Positions 7,807-18,116 are shown, counted from the first letter of the stretch. The stretch is DNA of 51,756 bases from Candidatus Nomurabacteria bacterium (GCA_943359475.1 CALRHK010000003.1:1-51756); one strand, 5' to 3'. The notes: generated from the sequence alone by a model not told the origin. Translations and numbers: made by a program.

Positions 7807-8745
7807 ATGTCATTTAAGAAATATGCAGTGGGTATGCTCGCAGTAATGCTCATACTCGGAATGGGTTTTGCGCACGGCGTCCTGGCAGATAATGAAAATG
7901 GTAATGGTCATAATGACCAAAATCGAGAAGCACGCACTGTTGGCACAACGCTTGAAATCCATGTCACAGATAATGGTAAAGTTTTGGTTCGTGGGGCAAA
8001 AGTGACAGGTATCTCAGGTTCAGTTGTCACCGCAACAACTTCGTGGGGAACTGCGCTCGCTTCGTGGACAATCAATACTTCAAGCACAACCGAACTTGTT
8101 CGTCGCTACGGAGGTGCTATGACTTCACTTTCAGAAATAACGGTAGGTGATTTTGTAAGCTTCTCAGGCACCATTGCTTCAGGTGCAACATCACCATTTG
8201 TTGTTGATGCGAAAATACTTAAAGACTGGTCAATACAAAAGAAGAACGCAACATTCGAAGGTACTGTAGGCACTGTTAATAGCGCAGGAAATAGTTTTGT
8301 CCTTGTAAGTAATAATCGTGGAAACATTACAATAAATGTTGCTACAGGTACTACAATCAAGAAAGACAATACAACAGGTGTGTTTGCAGATATTGTGACT
8401 GGTTTGAAAGTAACAGCAACTGGCCTTTATAACAATCTCACAAGTGTTCTTGATGCAAGTACTGTAAAAGTACGCACGAACACTCCAACACCTGAATCTC
8501 GCACTACAGTAGAAGGAAGCCTCTCGTCTATCGCAGGCACTACGGCACCAACGACATTTGTTGTGAATTCACACGGTGTAGACTATACAGTCTCAGTTGC
8601 TACTACAACTTCTGTACTCAATAAAAATTGGCTGACCGCAACACTTTCCCAATTTGTAGTTGGAAATACCGTGCGCGTGTATGGCGTAGTACACGCTGAT
8701 CATACGATTGATGCAACAGTGATACGCAATACGAGTCTTAATTAA
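7807..8745 (+). CDS. Secreted DUF5666-like repeat protein
   Basis: Signal peptide; repeated GTV..V....FVV.....TI.V...T..... segments. Confidence 0.65.
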   Translation: MSFKKYAVGMLAVMLILGMGFAHGVLADNENGNGHNDQNREARTVGTTLEIHVTDNGKVLVRGAKVTGISGSVVTATTSWGTALASWTINTSSTTELVRRYGGAMTSLSEITVGDFVSFSGTIASGATSPFVVDAKILKDWSIQKKNATFEGTVGTVNSAGNSFVLVSNNRGNITINVATGTTIKKDNTTGVFADIVTGLKVTATGLYNNLTSVLDASTVKVRTNTPTPESRTTVEGSLSSIAGTTAPTTFVVNSHGVDYTVSVATTTSVLNKNWLTATLSQFVVGNTVRVYGVVHADHTIDATVIRNTSLN

Positions 8746-8764
8746 TAATTTAATATGTGTCGAA

Positions 8765-8797
8765 CAAAAAACCGCCTCCTATCAGCGGTTTTTTGTT
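8765..8797 (+). terminator. Rho-independent terminator
   Basis: AAAACCGC...GCGGTTTTTT. Confidence 0.6.
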
Positions 8798-8816
8798 TTT
8801 ATGCTAGAGTACTGGT

Positions 8817-9590
8817 ATGACATTTTTGCATAGTATTATCTTAGGTATTGTTGAAGGTGTGACTGAATTTTTACCAATTTCTTCAACAGGACATCTTATT
8901 ATTACTTCAAATCTTCTACATGTACCACAATCAGAATTTACTAAAAGTTATGAAATAATTATTCAACTTGGTGCAATTTTGGCTGTTGCAAGTCTCTATT
9001 TTCGTAAACTAGTACACGATAAGAAGCTCTGGAAAAAAATACTTGCGGGATTTATCCCGACCGCGCTCATTGGCTATTTTTTGTATGCATTTATCAAAAC
9101 GTACTTACTAAGTAATCTCGTTGTTGTTGGGTGGGCGCTTTTGCTCGGCGGAATAGGCATTGTTGTTTTTGAGTATTGGTATAAAGCTCAAAGTGCATTT
9201 ACTACAAATAATGAAATAACGTATCGTCAGGCATTCATCGTTGGAATTGCGCAGGCACTTGCGGTAATTCCCGGTGTTTCTCGATCTGGAGCTACGATTA
9301 TTGGCGGACTTTTACAAGGCCTTTCACGTTCTGTGATTGTTGAATTTTCTTTTTTATTAGCACTTCCTACTATGGCAGCTGCTACAGGGCTTGATTTGCT
9401 CAAAACTCAACTTCATTTTTCAAGTAAGGAGTTTCTGTTACTTGGCGTGGGTTTGATAATTTCGTTTGTAACAGCGCGTAGTATTATGAAGTGGTTTTTG
9501 CGCTATATACAAAAAAATACATTTACCTCTTTTGGTATTTATCGAATTATTCTAGGCACCATACTACTTGTGGGTCTTTACCTACTGTAG
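8817..9590 (+). CDS. uppP: Undecaprenyl-diphosphatase
   Basis: GIVEGVTEFLPISSTGHLII, PGVSRSGATI. Confidence 0.95.
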   Translation: MTFLHSIILGIVEGVTEFLPISSTGHLIITSNLLHVPQSEFTKSYEIIIQLGAILAVASLYFRKLVHDKKLWKKILAGFIPTALIGYFLYAFIKTYLLSNLVVVGWALLLGGIGIVVFEYWYKAQSAFTTNNEITYRQAFIVGIAQALAVIPGVSRSGATIIGGLLQGLSRSVIVEFSFLLALPTMAAATGLDLLKTQLHFSSKEFLLLGVGLIISFVTARSIMKWFLRYIQKNTFTSFGIYRIILGTILLVGLYLL

Positions 9591-10238
9591 AATAAATTCT
9601 CCAACGGACATTCTTCTTAAGTTTTGCAATGTGGCTACGGTGCCAAGTTTTTCTCCGAGTGCTTCCGCCAGTGACCTGATGTAGGTACCACTTCCAACTG
9701 ACCACTCTATAGTGAGAATAGTGTCAGTTCTATCACAAAGGCGACCCCGGACGACATGCATCAAGCGTTCTTTTGGTGCAAGCTCTTTTCCTTGTCGTGC
9801 GTATTTATAGAGTGAAATACCTGCGTGTTTGACCGCGGAATATTGGGGTACTGGAAGGAGCAGGTCTCCCGCGAGCTTATTGAGATGTTGTTTGATTGTA
9901 GTATCAGAAAGGGGAGGAACAGTTTGCAATACAGTAAAAGTACCTGTTGTATCCCCAGTATCTGTTTTTGCGCCAAGTAGTATCTCGGCTACGTATGTTT
10001 TTGGTAATTTTGAAAAGGCGGTGAGCTGTTTTGTTGCAGGGCCTACTGCGACGATCAAAAGACCTGTTGCGTTTGGATCAAGTGTCCCAGCATGACCAAT
10101 TTTTCGAGTCCCAAGCTTTCTTTGAAAAATCCGAATAACATCAAATGAGCTGATACCTTTTGGCTTATCGACAATAAAAATATTCGGTGTGTGTTCTCGA
10201 AACACGAGGTCTATTTCGTTGAGATTTTTTCTGTACAT
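9582..10238 (-). CDS. truB: tRNA pseudouridine(55) synthase
   Basis: DKPKGISSFDVIR, GHAGTLDPNATGLL, GTYIRSLAEALG. Confidence 0.93.
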   Translation of the reverse strand: MYRKNLNEIDLVFREHTPNIFIVDKPKGISSFDVIRIFQRKLGTRKIGHAGTLDPNATGLLIVAVGPATKQLTAFSKLPKTYVAEILLGAKTDTGDTTGTFTVLQTVPPLSDTTIKQHLNKLAGDLLLPVPQYSAVKHAGISLYKYARQGKELAPKERLMHVVRGRLCDRTDTILTIEWSVGSGTYIRSLAEALGEKLGTVATLQNLRRMSVGEFILQ

Positions 10239-10627
10239 TTTTCACATTTACACCCTTTTGGTTTAATGTATTCCTTCCAGAATTCTTTGCCGTAATCGTA
10301 GGTAATTTCTTCGCCAGGTTTAATGGCACGTTTCGCTGTGATAAATACTTGGTGACCTTTGACTTCAGCTTCTGCGTTTGGACGACAGGAATGATTGATA
10401 TAGCGGGCTGTGTGCTGGCGACCGCGACCATCGAGTGTCCAGCGGTTGTTTAATTCAAAGAGGTATTGGCCACCTCGTTCATCAGCTTGTGCTGCTGTAA
10501 GTTTCTCGCCTGTATAAGTAATAATAAATGCATTTTTCTTAATCGCTTCACCAGCATAGAGTCCGAGACCAGTTTTTGACTTTTTGCGAACGAGTTTCGG
10601 CGATGGCGGTACGGGATATGTTTTCAT
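10211..10627 (-). CDS. SET domain-containing protein
   Basis: GLGLYAGEAIKKNAFI.TYTGE, RYINHSCRPNAEA, GEEITYDYG, post-SET-like CKCEKC. Confidence 0.9.
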   Translation of the reverse strand: MKTYPVPPSPKLVRKKSKTGLGLYAGEAIKKNAFIITYTGEKLTAAQADERGGQYLFELNNRWTLDGRGRQHTARYINHSCRPNAEAEVKGHQVFITAKRAIKPGEEITYDYGKEFWKEYIKPKGCKCEKCTEKISTK

Positions 10628-10707
10628 AAAGCACTATCGTACCATAATTTTATTGAAAATAAAAAACTCCCCTTTGTGCTCAGGGGAGTTTACTTTCGTT
10701 AGTCGTG

Positions 10708-11043
10708 TTATCCACGACCAATACTGCGATTACGGCTCTTGTTGTCATTGCGACGAGCCATTGCGTTCTTCTTACGACGAAAATCCTTGTTGCTGTATTC
10801 GTAATTCAGGGGAGAAAATGATTGCGAAACATTCTTGTTTCGATTTGGCTTCCGTACTTTTGCAAGAAGTTCGGTCTTTGGTACGGCTCCGTTGGTAGGG
10901 GTTTCTTGGTGCTCCCCGTACACAAAATTTTTAAATCGTTCTCCCTCGTACTCATGAAGGCTGATTTTTTCTCCTGATGCCATTGAGAGGTGCATTAAAC
11001 CACTTGCTGAAAAGGTAATCGCTGCAATTGTTAAGTTGTTCAT
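10708..11043 (-). CDS. Hypothetical protein with basic C-terminus
   Basis: 111-aa ORF followed by terminator AAACTCCCC/GGGGAGTTT on the minus strand. Confidence 0.5.
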   Translation of the reverse strand: MNNLTIAAITFSASGLMHLSMASGEKISLHEYEGERFKNFVYGEHQETPTNGAVPKTELLAKVRKPNRNKNVSQSFSPLNYEYSNKDFRRKKNAMARRNDNKSRNRSIGRG

Positions 11044-11054
11044 AGGATCTGTTT

Positions 11055-11756
11055 TTGGTTAATTATATTATAGCATATATAATGCCATATTGTCAAGTGG
11101 TACTATCTCAAAAAAGCCTTGTTTGCTATACTGTTTTTGTGGAAAATCTCACAAAGACAGAGAAAAGGCTTTTTGAAAAACTCTTAACTCCTCAAAAAAT
11201 ACAAGACTATCTCGACAGGTTACCAATGAATCATGAGTATAAAGGTGAGACATTAATGTCCCCACGGAGGGTTATTCGTGAACAAAAGGCACATTGTATT
11301 GAAGCTGCTCTCTTTGCTGCTGCGGTACTCGCATACCATGGGCACAAGCCACTCCTTTTTGACTTAAAAACAATTGGATTACCGCATGACTACGACCATG
11401 TAGTAGCACTTTTTAAGGTAGGCAAGCATTGGGGAGCAATTTCAAAAACAAACCATGTTGTATTGCGTTACCGTGATCCAATTTATCGATCTCTCCGCGA
11501 ACTCGCAATGTCATATTTTCATGAATATTTTATTGCTAATGGAAAAAAGACTCTCCGTAGCTACTCGAAGCCTTTTCGCTTATCGACAAAATATGAATGG
11601 ATTACTACCGAGGAAGATTTGTGGGGGATTGAAACAGCGCTTGATAGAAGTTCTCACGTAGAAATGGTCTCAACGTTTCAAATTTCAAAATTGCGTAAGG
11701 CGAGTCGCTTTGAGCGTGTCATTGCAGGTAAGGAAGAGTGGATATGTAGAAATTAA
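11055..11756 (+). CDS. Hypothetical protein, possible transglutaminase-like Cys-His-Asp fold
   Basis: KAHCIEAALFAAAVL ... DHVVALFKVG ... RDPIYRS; start uncertain (GTG 11139 possible). Confidence 0.5.
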   Translation: MVNYIIAYIMPYCQVVLSQKSLVCYTVFVENLTKTEKRLFEKLLTPQKIQDYLDRLPMNHEYKGETLMSPRRVIREQKAHCIEAALFAAAVLAYHGHKPLLFDLKTIGLPHDYDHVVALFKVGKHWGAISKTNHVVLRYRDPIYRSLRELAMSYFHEYFIANGKKTLRSYSKPFRLSTKYEWITTEEDLWGIETALDRSSHVEMVSTFQISKLRKASRFERVIAGKEEWICRN

Positions 11757-11757
11757 T

Positions 11758-11988
11758 ATGTATATACGAGTACGGGTTACTGCTGGTGCAAAAAAAGAAG
11801 TGCTTACTCCAAAAGCAGGAGGTTTTCTCGTTTCAGTAAAGGAGCCTGCAACCCAAAACCTTGCAAATAAAAGGGTCATTGAACTTGTCGCGCTACACTA
11901 TGCTATTTCACCTAAAAAAGTGCGTATTGTAAATGGTCATCATGCACCCTCGAAAATACTTTCAGTCGATATGGAAAAGGAAAAATGA
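11758..11988 (+). CDS. DUF167/YggU family protein
   Basis: MYIRVRVTAGAKKEVLTPKAGGFLVSVKEPATQNLANKRVIELVA. Confidence 0.85.
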   Translation: MYIRVRVTAGAKKEVLTPKAGGFLVSVKEPATQNLANKRVIELVALHYAISPKKVRIVNGHHAPSKILSVDMEKEK

Positions 11989-12024
11989 TATACTAAGTGT
12001 ATTAGTAGTTAACCAACAAAATCT

Positions 12025-12414
12025 ATGCAAATCGATATAAAAGCAATTGGAATAGAACTTACGAGTGCGATTGAGGACTATGTACACAAGCGTCTTGGTG
12101 GTTTAGAAAAATTTACCAAAGGAGAACTTACTCCACCACGTATCGAAGTAGAAGTTGGTAAAACTACCGAACACCATAAAAAGGGAGATTTCTTTAGCGC
12201 TCAAGCGAAAATTTACTGTGTTAATGGACCATTCCATGCAACAAAAGAAGAAGCAGATCTCTATGCCGCAGTCGATGCAATTCGTGAAGATCTTGAACGA
12301 CAACTTGTTGCAAAAAAAGATCGTGGCACAACCCTCTTCCGACGTGGTGCGCGTAGCGTGAAAAAAATGCTCAAAGGACTTTCAAAAAGAAACCCGTTTA
12401 CTTCAAAATATTAA
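12025..12414 (+). CDS. hpf: Ribosome hibernation-promoting factor (HPF/RaiA)
   Basis: MQIDIKAIGIELTSAIEDYVHKRLGGLEKF...HHKKGDFFSAQAKI...EEADLYAAVDAIREDLERQL. Confidence 0.85.
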   Translation: MQIDIKAIGIELTSAIEDYVHKRLGGLEKFTKGELTPPRIEVEVGKTTEHHKKGDFFSAQAKIYCVNGPFHATKEEADLYAAVDAIREDLERQLVAKKDRGTTLFRRGARSVKKMLKGLSKRNPFTSKY

Positions 12415-12442
12415 ACTAAAAACACCCCTTGGGGTGTTTTTA
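12414..12442. terminator. Bidirectional terminator between hpf and fmt
   Basis: Near-perfect palindrome ACTAAAAACACCCC-tt-GGGGTGTTTTTAGT. Confidence 0.8.
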
Positions 12443-13291
12443 GTTTGCATATCCTTTTTGAAATGCATCGTAGGACATCTCTCTTTTTCCTTCAGGGATT
12501 ACTTTTTTTATGATAAAGACACCATTTACCATTTCAGCGTCAGTAATTTTTACTCTACCAGCTTTTGGGTGAATAAAATATGAACCAGGCCATCCATAAT
12601 AGGCACAAAAGTGTCGGTATTTTGCTTCTTCATTGTGTATTGTTGAAATATCACCGTTGTGTTTACTTATTTTTTTTGTATACGTAGCACGTGTGTCATC
12701 TTGGGGTGTTGCAGAGCACTCATTGTGAATCCAAAGCGCGAGCATTTTTGCGAGTAGTACACCTCCGTGGTGTGCGAGCACTGTTTCAAGTTCTGGCGCC
12801 TTGCTATTTGGTGTAATTGCTACTTCTTCTTGTGCGAGGATGGGTCCATGATCCATACGCGAATCAAGAAGCATAATGCTAACACCAGTAGTAGTATCAC
12901 CAGCAATGAGAGCAGCTTCGACCGGAGAAGATCCGCGGTACTTGGGCAAAAGTGATGGATGTACATTGAGAATACCTTTTGGAAAGAGATCAAGTAGTGG
13001 TTCAGGAAGAATTTTACCGTAGGCGGCAACTATACCAACAAGCGGGGATTCTTTTTTAATTGCCTCAATTACTTCATCGGTAATTGTTTCTGGTTGGAGT
13101 ACTTTTATGTTGTGCGAAAGTGCCCATACTTTTACAGGGGAGGGAGTGAGCTGAAGTGTACGACCCTGTGGTTTGTCTGGTGTCGTAATAATGCACGAAG
13201 GTAGAAAACCTTTCGCCTGTAATTCGTCAAGAATAACAGTCGCAAACGTGGGGGTACCAAAGAATATGAATGGAATATTATTTTGAGGCAT
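12440..13291 (-). CDS. fmt: Methionyl-tRNA formyltransferase
   Basis: FIFFGTPTFATVIL, LNVHPSLLPKYRGSSPVEAALIAGD. Confidence 0.95.
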   Translation of the reverse strand: MPQNNIPFIFFGTPTFATVILDELQAKGFLPSCIITTPDKPQGRTLQLTPSPVKVWALSHNIKVLQPETITDEVIEAIKKESPLVGIVAAYGKILPEPLLDLFPKGILNVHPSLLPKYRGSSPVEAALIAGDTTTGVSIMLLDSRMDHGPILAQEEVAITPNSKAPELETVLAHHGGVLLAKMLALWIHNECSATPQDDTRATYTKKISKHNGDISTIHNEEAKYRHFCAYYGWPGSYFIHPKAGRVKITDAEMVNGVFIIKKVIPEGKREMSYDAFQKGYAN

Positions 13292-13823
13292 GGCGGTGTG
13301 TTGTCGGGAGGACTTCTTCTAAATTGCGCGCTTTATCAATAAAGAGGATACCCTCAAGATGGTCAATTTCGTGTTGAAAAATTTGTGCCAGTAATCCGCT
13401 TGCCCCTCTTGTAAAAAGTTCACCACGTTCATTGTAAGCTTTTACTGTTGCCTGGGTAGAACGTTCAACATCACCATAGAGCCAGCGCACGGATAAACAA
13501 CCCTCAGGTAGGAGTGTTTTCTTTTTTGATAGTTTTACAAATTCTGGATTTATAAACACAAGGTCTTCATAGCGGGAAAGGTTTTTCCCTGTGTAGTTTT
13601 CTTCTCCAAATTCTGGGTCAAATATTTTCCCCGATACGACAAAAATTCTATAAGAGCTTCCGATTTGTGGTGCTGCTATTGCGACGCCATCATCTTGTGA
13701 TGCGAGTGCTTTTTTCATGTCGGTAATAAGTTCTTGAATTTTAGGTGAAGTGATCTGTTTAATCGGCACCGGCAATGCTTTATAGCGGAGTACTTTATTT
13801 TCTTTTTGTAGAATAGGCACCAT
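13278..13823 (-). CDS. def: Peptide deformylase
   Basis: DGVAIAAPQIG, EGCLSVRW, QHEIDHLEGILFID. Confidence 0.95.
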   Translation of the reverse strand: MVPILQKENKVLRYKALPVPIKQITSPKIQELITDMKKALASQDDGVAIAAPQIGSSYRIFVVSGKIFDPEFGEENYTGKNLSRYEDLVFINPEFVKLSKKKTLLPEGCLSVRWLYGDVERSTQATVKAYNERGELFTRGASGLLAQIFQHEIDHLEGILFIDKARNLEEVLPTTHRHASK

Positions 13824-13829
13824 GATGTT

Positions 13830-15128
13830 TTACAATGATTTCAAATATTCAAGAAGTTTTTTGATGGGGACAGTTTCCTGGGAGCGTGTTTGCATATCGC
13901 GAACGATTACGGAATCTTCCAGAGCTTCTTTTTGACCAAAAATAATTGTGTAGGGGATATTCATTTTTTCAGCAATTGCGAGTTGTTGTGAAAGTGAATC
14001 TTTTGAAAGCGCCTGAGCTATTGGGATGTGGGCCTTGCGAAGAATCTCTATCACATTAAGACTTTTGAGTTTTGCTTCAAACCCGAGCTGGATAAAATAC
14101 ATCTTAGGTTTCTTTAAGATACGTGGAGAAAGTTTTTTATACCAAGGCATTTCAATAATTCTATCAACACCAAATGAAACGCCAACGGCTGGAATATCTT
14201 TCTTGGAACCAATTTGCTTTCCAAGATAATCGTAACGCCCACCGCCAGCAATTGTGATTGGACCACCACCTTCACCAGAAGTTTCTTCAATAATTTCAAA
14301 TACGGTGCGTGTGTAATACGAAAGTCCCCGCACGAGACATTTGTTGAGACGATATGGGATACCCATTTGTTCGAGATATTCGAGCACTTCTTTGAAGTGA
14401 CGCTTACATCCAGAACAGAGTGATGCGATTGCTTCTGGTGCACCTTCGTTTATCTCTTTTGTTTTTTGGTCTTTTGAATCAAGAATACGGAGTGGGTTGT
14501 TCTTGAGACGCTCTTTATCAATTGCGCCAAGTTCGTCGATATGTTTTTTATAATAGTTGGTAAGTTCTCGAATATAACTCGCACGACACTCCTTGTCACC
14601 AATCGAGTTTATATCGACAGAAAGATTCTCTGCACCAGCTTCTTGAAGTATGGTCATTGCACCACGGATAACGAGCGCATCAAGAATGCTCTTCTCGCTA
14701 CCAAGCGCGTCCATATCAAATTGATAAAATTGTCGGTAACGGCCCTTTTGTGGATTGTCATGACGAAAGACTGGTCCGTATGAGTAAAGGAGCACGGGTT
14801 GTGGGAGGTTTTGCATACCATGTTCAATATATGCACGCATTGTGCCAGCGGTGTGTTCTGGGCGTAGTGCAAGGTGGTCGCCACCTTTTGTACGCAAGGT
14901 GTACATTTCTTTATCAACGATGTCAGTACCTACACCTACAGAAGTAGTAAAGAGTTCCTCGTGTTCTAAAATTGGAGTTTCTATTGGTTGAAAACCATAA
15001 TAAATAGCAACTTCCTGTGCTTTTTCAAAGAAACCTTGGAAAAGGTAGTACTCCTCGTTTCGTATATCGCGCAAACCTTTCGGTGTAGTAAATGTTTCTT
15101 TGCGTTGCGGTTTTTGGGTTTTAGACAT
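13830..15128 (-). CDS. hisS: Histidine--tRNA ligase
   Basis: KGLRDI, LRPEHTAGTMRAYIEHGM, GPVFRHDNPQKGRYRQFYQFDMD, GGGRYDYL. Confidence 0.95.
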   Translation of the reverse strand: MSKTQKPQRKETFTTPKGLRDIRNEEYYLFQGFFEKAQEVAIYYGFQPIETPILEHEELFTTSVGVGTDIVDKEMYTLRTKGGDHLALRPEHTAGTMRAYIEHGMQNLPQPVLLYSYGPVFRHDNPQKGRYRQFYQFDMDALGSEKSILDALVIRGAMTILQEAGAENLSVDINSIGDKECRASYIRELTNYYKKHIDELGAIDKERLKNNPLRILDSKDQKTKEINEGAPEAIASLCSGCKRHFKEVLEYLEQMGIPYRLNKCLVRGLSYYTRTVFEIIEETSGEGGGPITIAGGGRYDYLGKQIGSKKDIPAVGVSFGVDRIIEMPWYKKLSPRILKKPKMYFIQLGFEAKLKSLNVIEILRKAHIPIAQALSKDSLSQQLAIAEKMNIPYTIIFGQKEALEDSVIVRDMQTRSQETVPIKKLLEYLKSL

Positions 15129-15146
15129 TAAATAAAATTGCTTATT

Positions 15147-15737
15147 TTAGTAATTGTTGAACTTTCCGGGGAGTACTGAAATATCTCCCACTGGGAAAAG
15201 TCGCACAAGTGCGCGGCCAACCATCAGTGAACGAGGAAGTGTGCCCCAAGCGCGTGAATCAGAACTTCCACTTCTATTATCTCCCATTACAAAATATTGA
15301 CCTGCCGGCAAAGTAATTTCCATGGTGTCTTCTGATTTGTTTTTTACATACGGCTCTGCGAGCATAAAGCCGTCCGGGTTATCTTTATTTTTAATGACGA
15401 TAGTACTTCCGGTAATTTTTACAGTTTCTCCTGGTAGTCCAATGACTCGTTTAATGAAATATTTCGTAGTATCTTTCGGCCACTTGAATACAACTACATC
15501 GCCACGACTTGGCTCTCCTACACGATATGAGAGTTCATCTACAATCAAATAATCGCTATTGTGAAATGTGGGCACCATTGAACTTCCAGAAACAATAAAT
15601 GGTTGTGCAATAAAGGTACGAATTGGCACAACAATCAGGAGTGCGAGAATTGCAAACTTTACTAAATCCCAAAAGCCTTCTTTTTTTGGGGGCGATGGAA
15701 TAGTTGGACTCAGAGAACCATTTTCTTCGCTTGTCAT
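15147..15737 (-). CDS. lepB: Signal peptidase I
   Basis: VSGSSMVPTFHNSDYLIVDE, IKRVIGLPGETV, GDNRSGSSDSRAWG. Confidence 0.95.
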   Translation of the reverse strand: MTSEENGSLSPTIPSPPKKEGFWDLVKFAILALLIVVPIRTFIAQPFIVSGSSMVPTFHNSDYLIVDELSYRVGEPSRGDVVVFKWPKDTTKYFIKRVIGLPGETVKITGSTIVIKNKDNPDGFMLAEPYVKNKSEDTMEITLPAGQYFVMGDNRSGSSDSRAWGTLPRSLMVGRALVRLFPVGDISVLPGKFNNY

Positions 15738-15852
15738 TGGCAGATTATACTACACAAGCGATTTGACAGCAAAGTAAGAGTGGTGTTGTGTTGCGAAAAT
15801 TGAGTTTGCTATGATTTTGGTCTTTCGAATTTCTCAATTATACTGCACTCAT

Positions 15853-16443
15853 ATGTTATACGTTATTGGTTTGGGCAATCCAGGAGCAGAATATGTAGCA
15901 ACTCGTCATAATACGGGGCGTATAGTACTGGAAATGCTTGCAAAGAAAAATTTTACCGAGTGGAAAAATGACATGAAGCTCCAAGCGCGGGTTTCCAAAG
16001 GAGAACTTGAGGGTGAAAAAATGATATTTGTTTGCCCAGAAACATTTATGAATAACTCAGGTAAGAGCGTAAAGCCACTTATCACTTCAAAAAAAGATCT
16101 TGCAAAAATTGTTGTAGTCTATGATGATCTTGATTTACCCCTTGGTCGCATTAAAGTTTCTTTTAATCGCAGCGCGGGTGGACACAATGGTCTAGGATCA
16201 ATTATTAAAGCCGTAAAGAGTGAAGAGTTTGTTCGCATTCGGGTCGGAGTATCACCAGCTACACCATCAGGTAAAATCAAAAAGCCATCTGGTGAAGATG
16301 CGGTGCAGAAGTTTTTGCTGGGAAATTTTAAGGAAAAAGAGCTTCTTGAGTTGAAGAAAATTTCTAAAACAGTCAAAGAAATTCTCGTCTGCATTTCTGC
16401 AGAATCAAAAGACAAAGCAATGAGTCTCTACAATCAAAACTAA
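15853..16443 (+). CDS. pth: Peptidyl-tRNA hydrolase
   Basis: VIGLGNPGAEYVATRHNTG, FVCPETFMNNSGKSV, GGHNGLGSI.K. Confidence 0.93.
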   Translation: MLYVIGLGNPGAEYVATRHNTGRIVLEMLAKKNFTEWKNDMKLQARVSKGELEGEKMIFVCPETFMNNSGKSVKPLITSKKDLAKIVVVYDDLDLPLGRIKVSFNRSAGGHNGLGSIIKAVKSEEFVRIRVGVSPATPSGKIKKPSGEDAVQKFLLGNFKEKELLELKKISKTVKEILVCISAESKDKAMSLYNQN

Positions 16444-16955
16444 AACGAAGCAGAAACGATACACGCAAGTTTTGTGACAGGATCACTCCCGCATCCATGT
16501 GCAATCGCACCCCCAAGTCCGCCGATTATAGTTATGACAACAAGTGATAGAAGTGCAAGAATTACTCGAAGGGTAGGATGAGTCAATGCATTTTTAATAG
16601 TGGCAATTTTTGGAATTCGTAATAGAAACTTTGTATATTTAGGATTTACAAGTGGCGCCATCTCAAGTGCATATCCACAAAGCGCAATGATAAAGACAAA
16701 AAGCAGTACACCAGAAAGTGTTGAATGAAATTCAAGGAGTGTTCGTTGGAGTGGTTCCCAGCGTGCAATATGCTCGACTTGTTCACCTGTAGCCCGAGCA
16801 ATCATAATTGCAAGTGTTCCAATAAGTGACACCCACCAAAGTGTAAAACGCAGATACTGTGTTTTCTTCCAGAGAGTATGGATAAGTTCTAAAATACCAT
16901 AGGCAACAGCGAGTACGACAGGGAAGTGAACTACCACAATGTGAAAGTTGTTCAT
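16440..16955 (-). CDS. DUF2231-like membrane protein
   Basis: MNNFHIVVVHFPVVLAVAYGILEL, four predicted TM segments. Confidence 0.7.
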   Translation of the reverse strand: MNNFHIVVVHFPVVLAVAYGILELIHTLWKKTQYLRFTLWWVSLIGTLAIMIARATGEQVEHIARWEPLQRTLLEFHSTLSGVLLFVFIIALCGYALEMAPLVNPKYTKFLLRIPKIATIKNALTHPTLRVILALLSLVVITIIGGLGGAIAHGCGSDPVTKLACIVSASF

Positions 16956-16983
16956 AGTGTTAAGTATAACAGTACAATAATAA

Positions 16984-17012
16984 AAAGCACCAGATGACTG
17001 GTGCTTTTTATT
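16984..17012 (-). terminator. Rho-independent terminator
   Basis: AAAAGCACCAG-atga-CTGGTGCTTTTT. Confidence 0.7.
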
Positions 17013-17018
17013 AGAAAA

Positions 17019-18113
17019 TTATTTCTTTTCATCAAGGAAGGCAAGTGTCATACGTTGTTCCTTTGGTTCAAAGAGGGTAATTTGAAAGTTGTATGTTTTA
17101 CCGAGTTCAAGTTTCTCGCGGAGTTTTACTTCACCACCAACGGTTGAGTTGTGAACGAGTCCCGCAACGCCTTCTTTGATTGAAACAAGTGCGCCGTGTT
17201 TATTGTACTTAATCACAACACCTTTAATAATGTCACCTTTTTTGAGAGTACCATCGAACTCTTTCCAAGGATTTTCTTTGAGTGCTTTAATTGAAAGAGA
17301 AATTTTTCCATCTTTAATTTCAATTACTTTTGCATTTACCTTGTCACCCAATTTAAACATGGTGCGTGGATCTTCAATAAGACCCCAGTCAATTTCGGAA
17401 ATGTGAACGAGTCCCTCGAGACCTTCTTCAATCTTCAAGAAGACACCGAAATCAACAAGCCCTGCAACTTCACAGGCAACTTCATCACCAACTGCGTATT
17501 TACCAATGATTTCTTGGCGCTCAGCAGGATTGTTATCTTTTTCTGAGAAGATAAGCTTACCTTCTTTTGGTAATGCTGAGAGAATAATAACTGAAAGTTT
17601 TTTACCAACAAGTTTTTTGAGTTCTTTTAAGATCTTATCTTTATCAGAGTCCTCAACACGTGGGTAGTGTTCTGGTTTAAGTTGTGATGCAGGAAGGAAG
17701 CCCTGAATTCCTTGCCACTCAAGGATAAGTCCACCCTTGTTTGCTTCTTTGACAGGGATTTCAAGTACTGTTTTTGCTTTGATCGCTTTCTCGGCTTCGC
17801 TCCAAATGAGTGCTTGCTTTGCTTCTTTAAGTGAAAGCTCTACATAGCCATCTTCGTTTTCAGTATCAACAACTTTTGCCTTCACTGCGTCCCCGATATT
17901 CACTTTTTTTAGAATATCGCGTGCATTAATGAATTCGCGTCCGTAAATAATGCCCGTACCATAAGGAGTAAGGTCAATAAAGACTGAAGATTTTTTAATT
18001 GCAATGACAGGTCCTTCGACGAGAGTGTCGAGCGCTGGACGTGTCGCTGATTTTTCGATTACTGCAAGTGTTCCAGTAAACTCACTCACAGGTTTTGTTT
18101 CTGTAGTATCCAT
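17019..18113 (-). CDS. rpsA: 30S ribosomal protein S1 (four S1 domains)
   Basis: Repeated S1 motifs, e.g. GDEVACEVAGLVDFGVFLKIEEGLEGLVHISEIDW. Confidence 0.93.
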   Translation of the reverse strand: MDTTETKPVSEFTGTLAVIEKSATRPALDTLVEGPVIAIKKSSVFIDLTPYGTGIIYGREFINARDILKKVNIGDAVKAKVVDTENEDGYVELSLKEAKQALIWSEAEKAIKAKTVLEIPVKEANKGGLILEWQGIQGFLPASQLKPEHYPRVEDSDKDKILKELKKLVGKKLSVIILSALPKEGKLIFSEKDNNPAERQEIIGKYAVGDEVACEVAGLVDFGVFLKIEEGLEGLVHISEIDWGLIEDPRTMFKLGDKVNAKVIEIKDGKISLSIKALKENPWKEFDGTLKKGDIIKGVVIKYNKHGALVSIKEGVAGLVHNSTVGGEVKLREKLELGKTYNFQITLFEPKEQRMTLAFLDEKK

Positions 18114-18116
18114 ATT

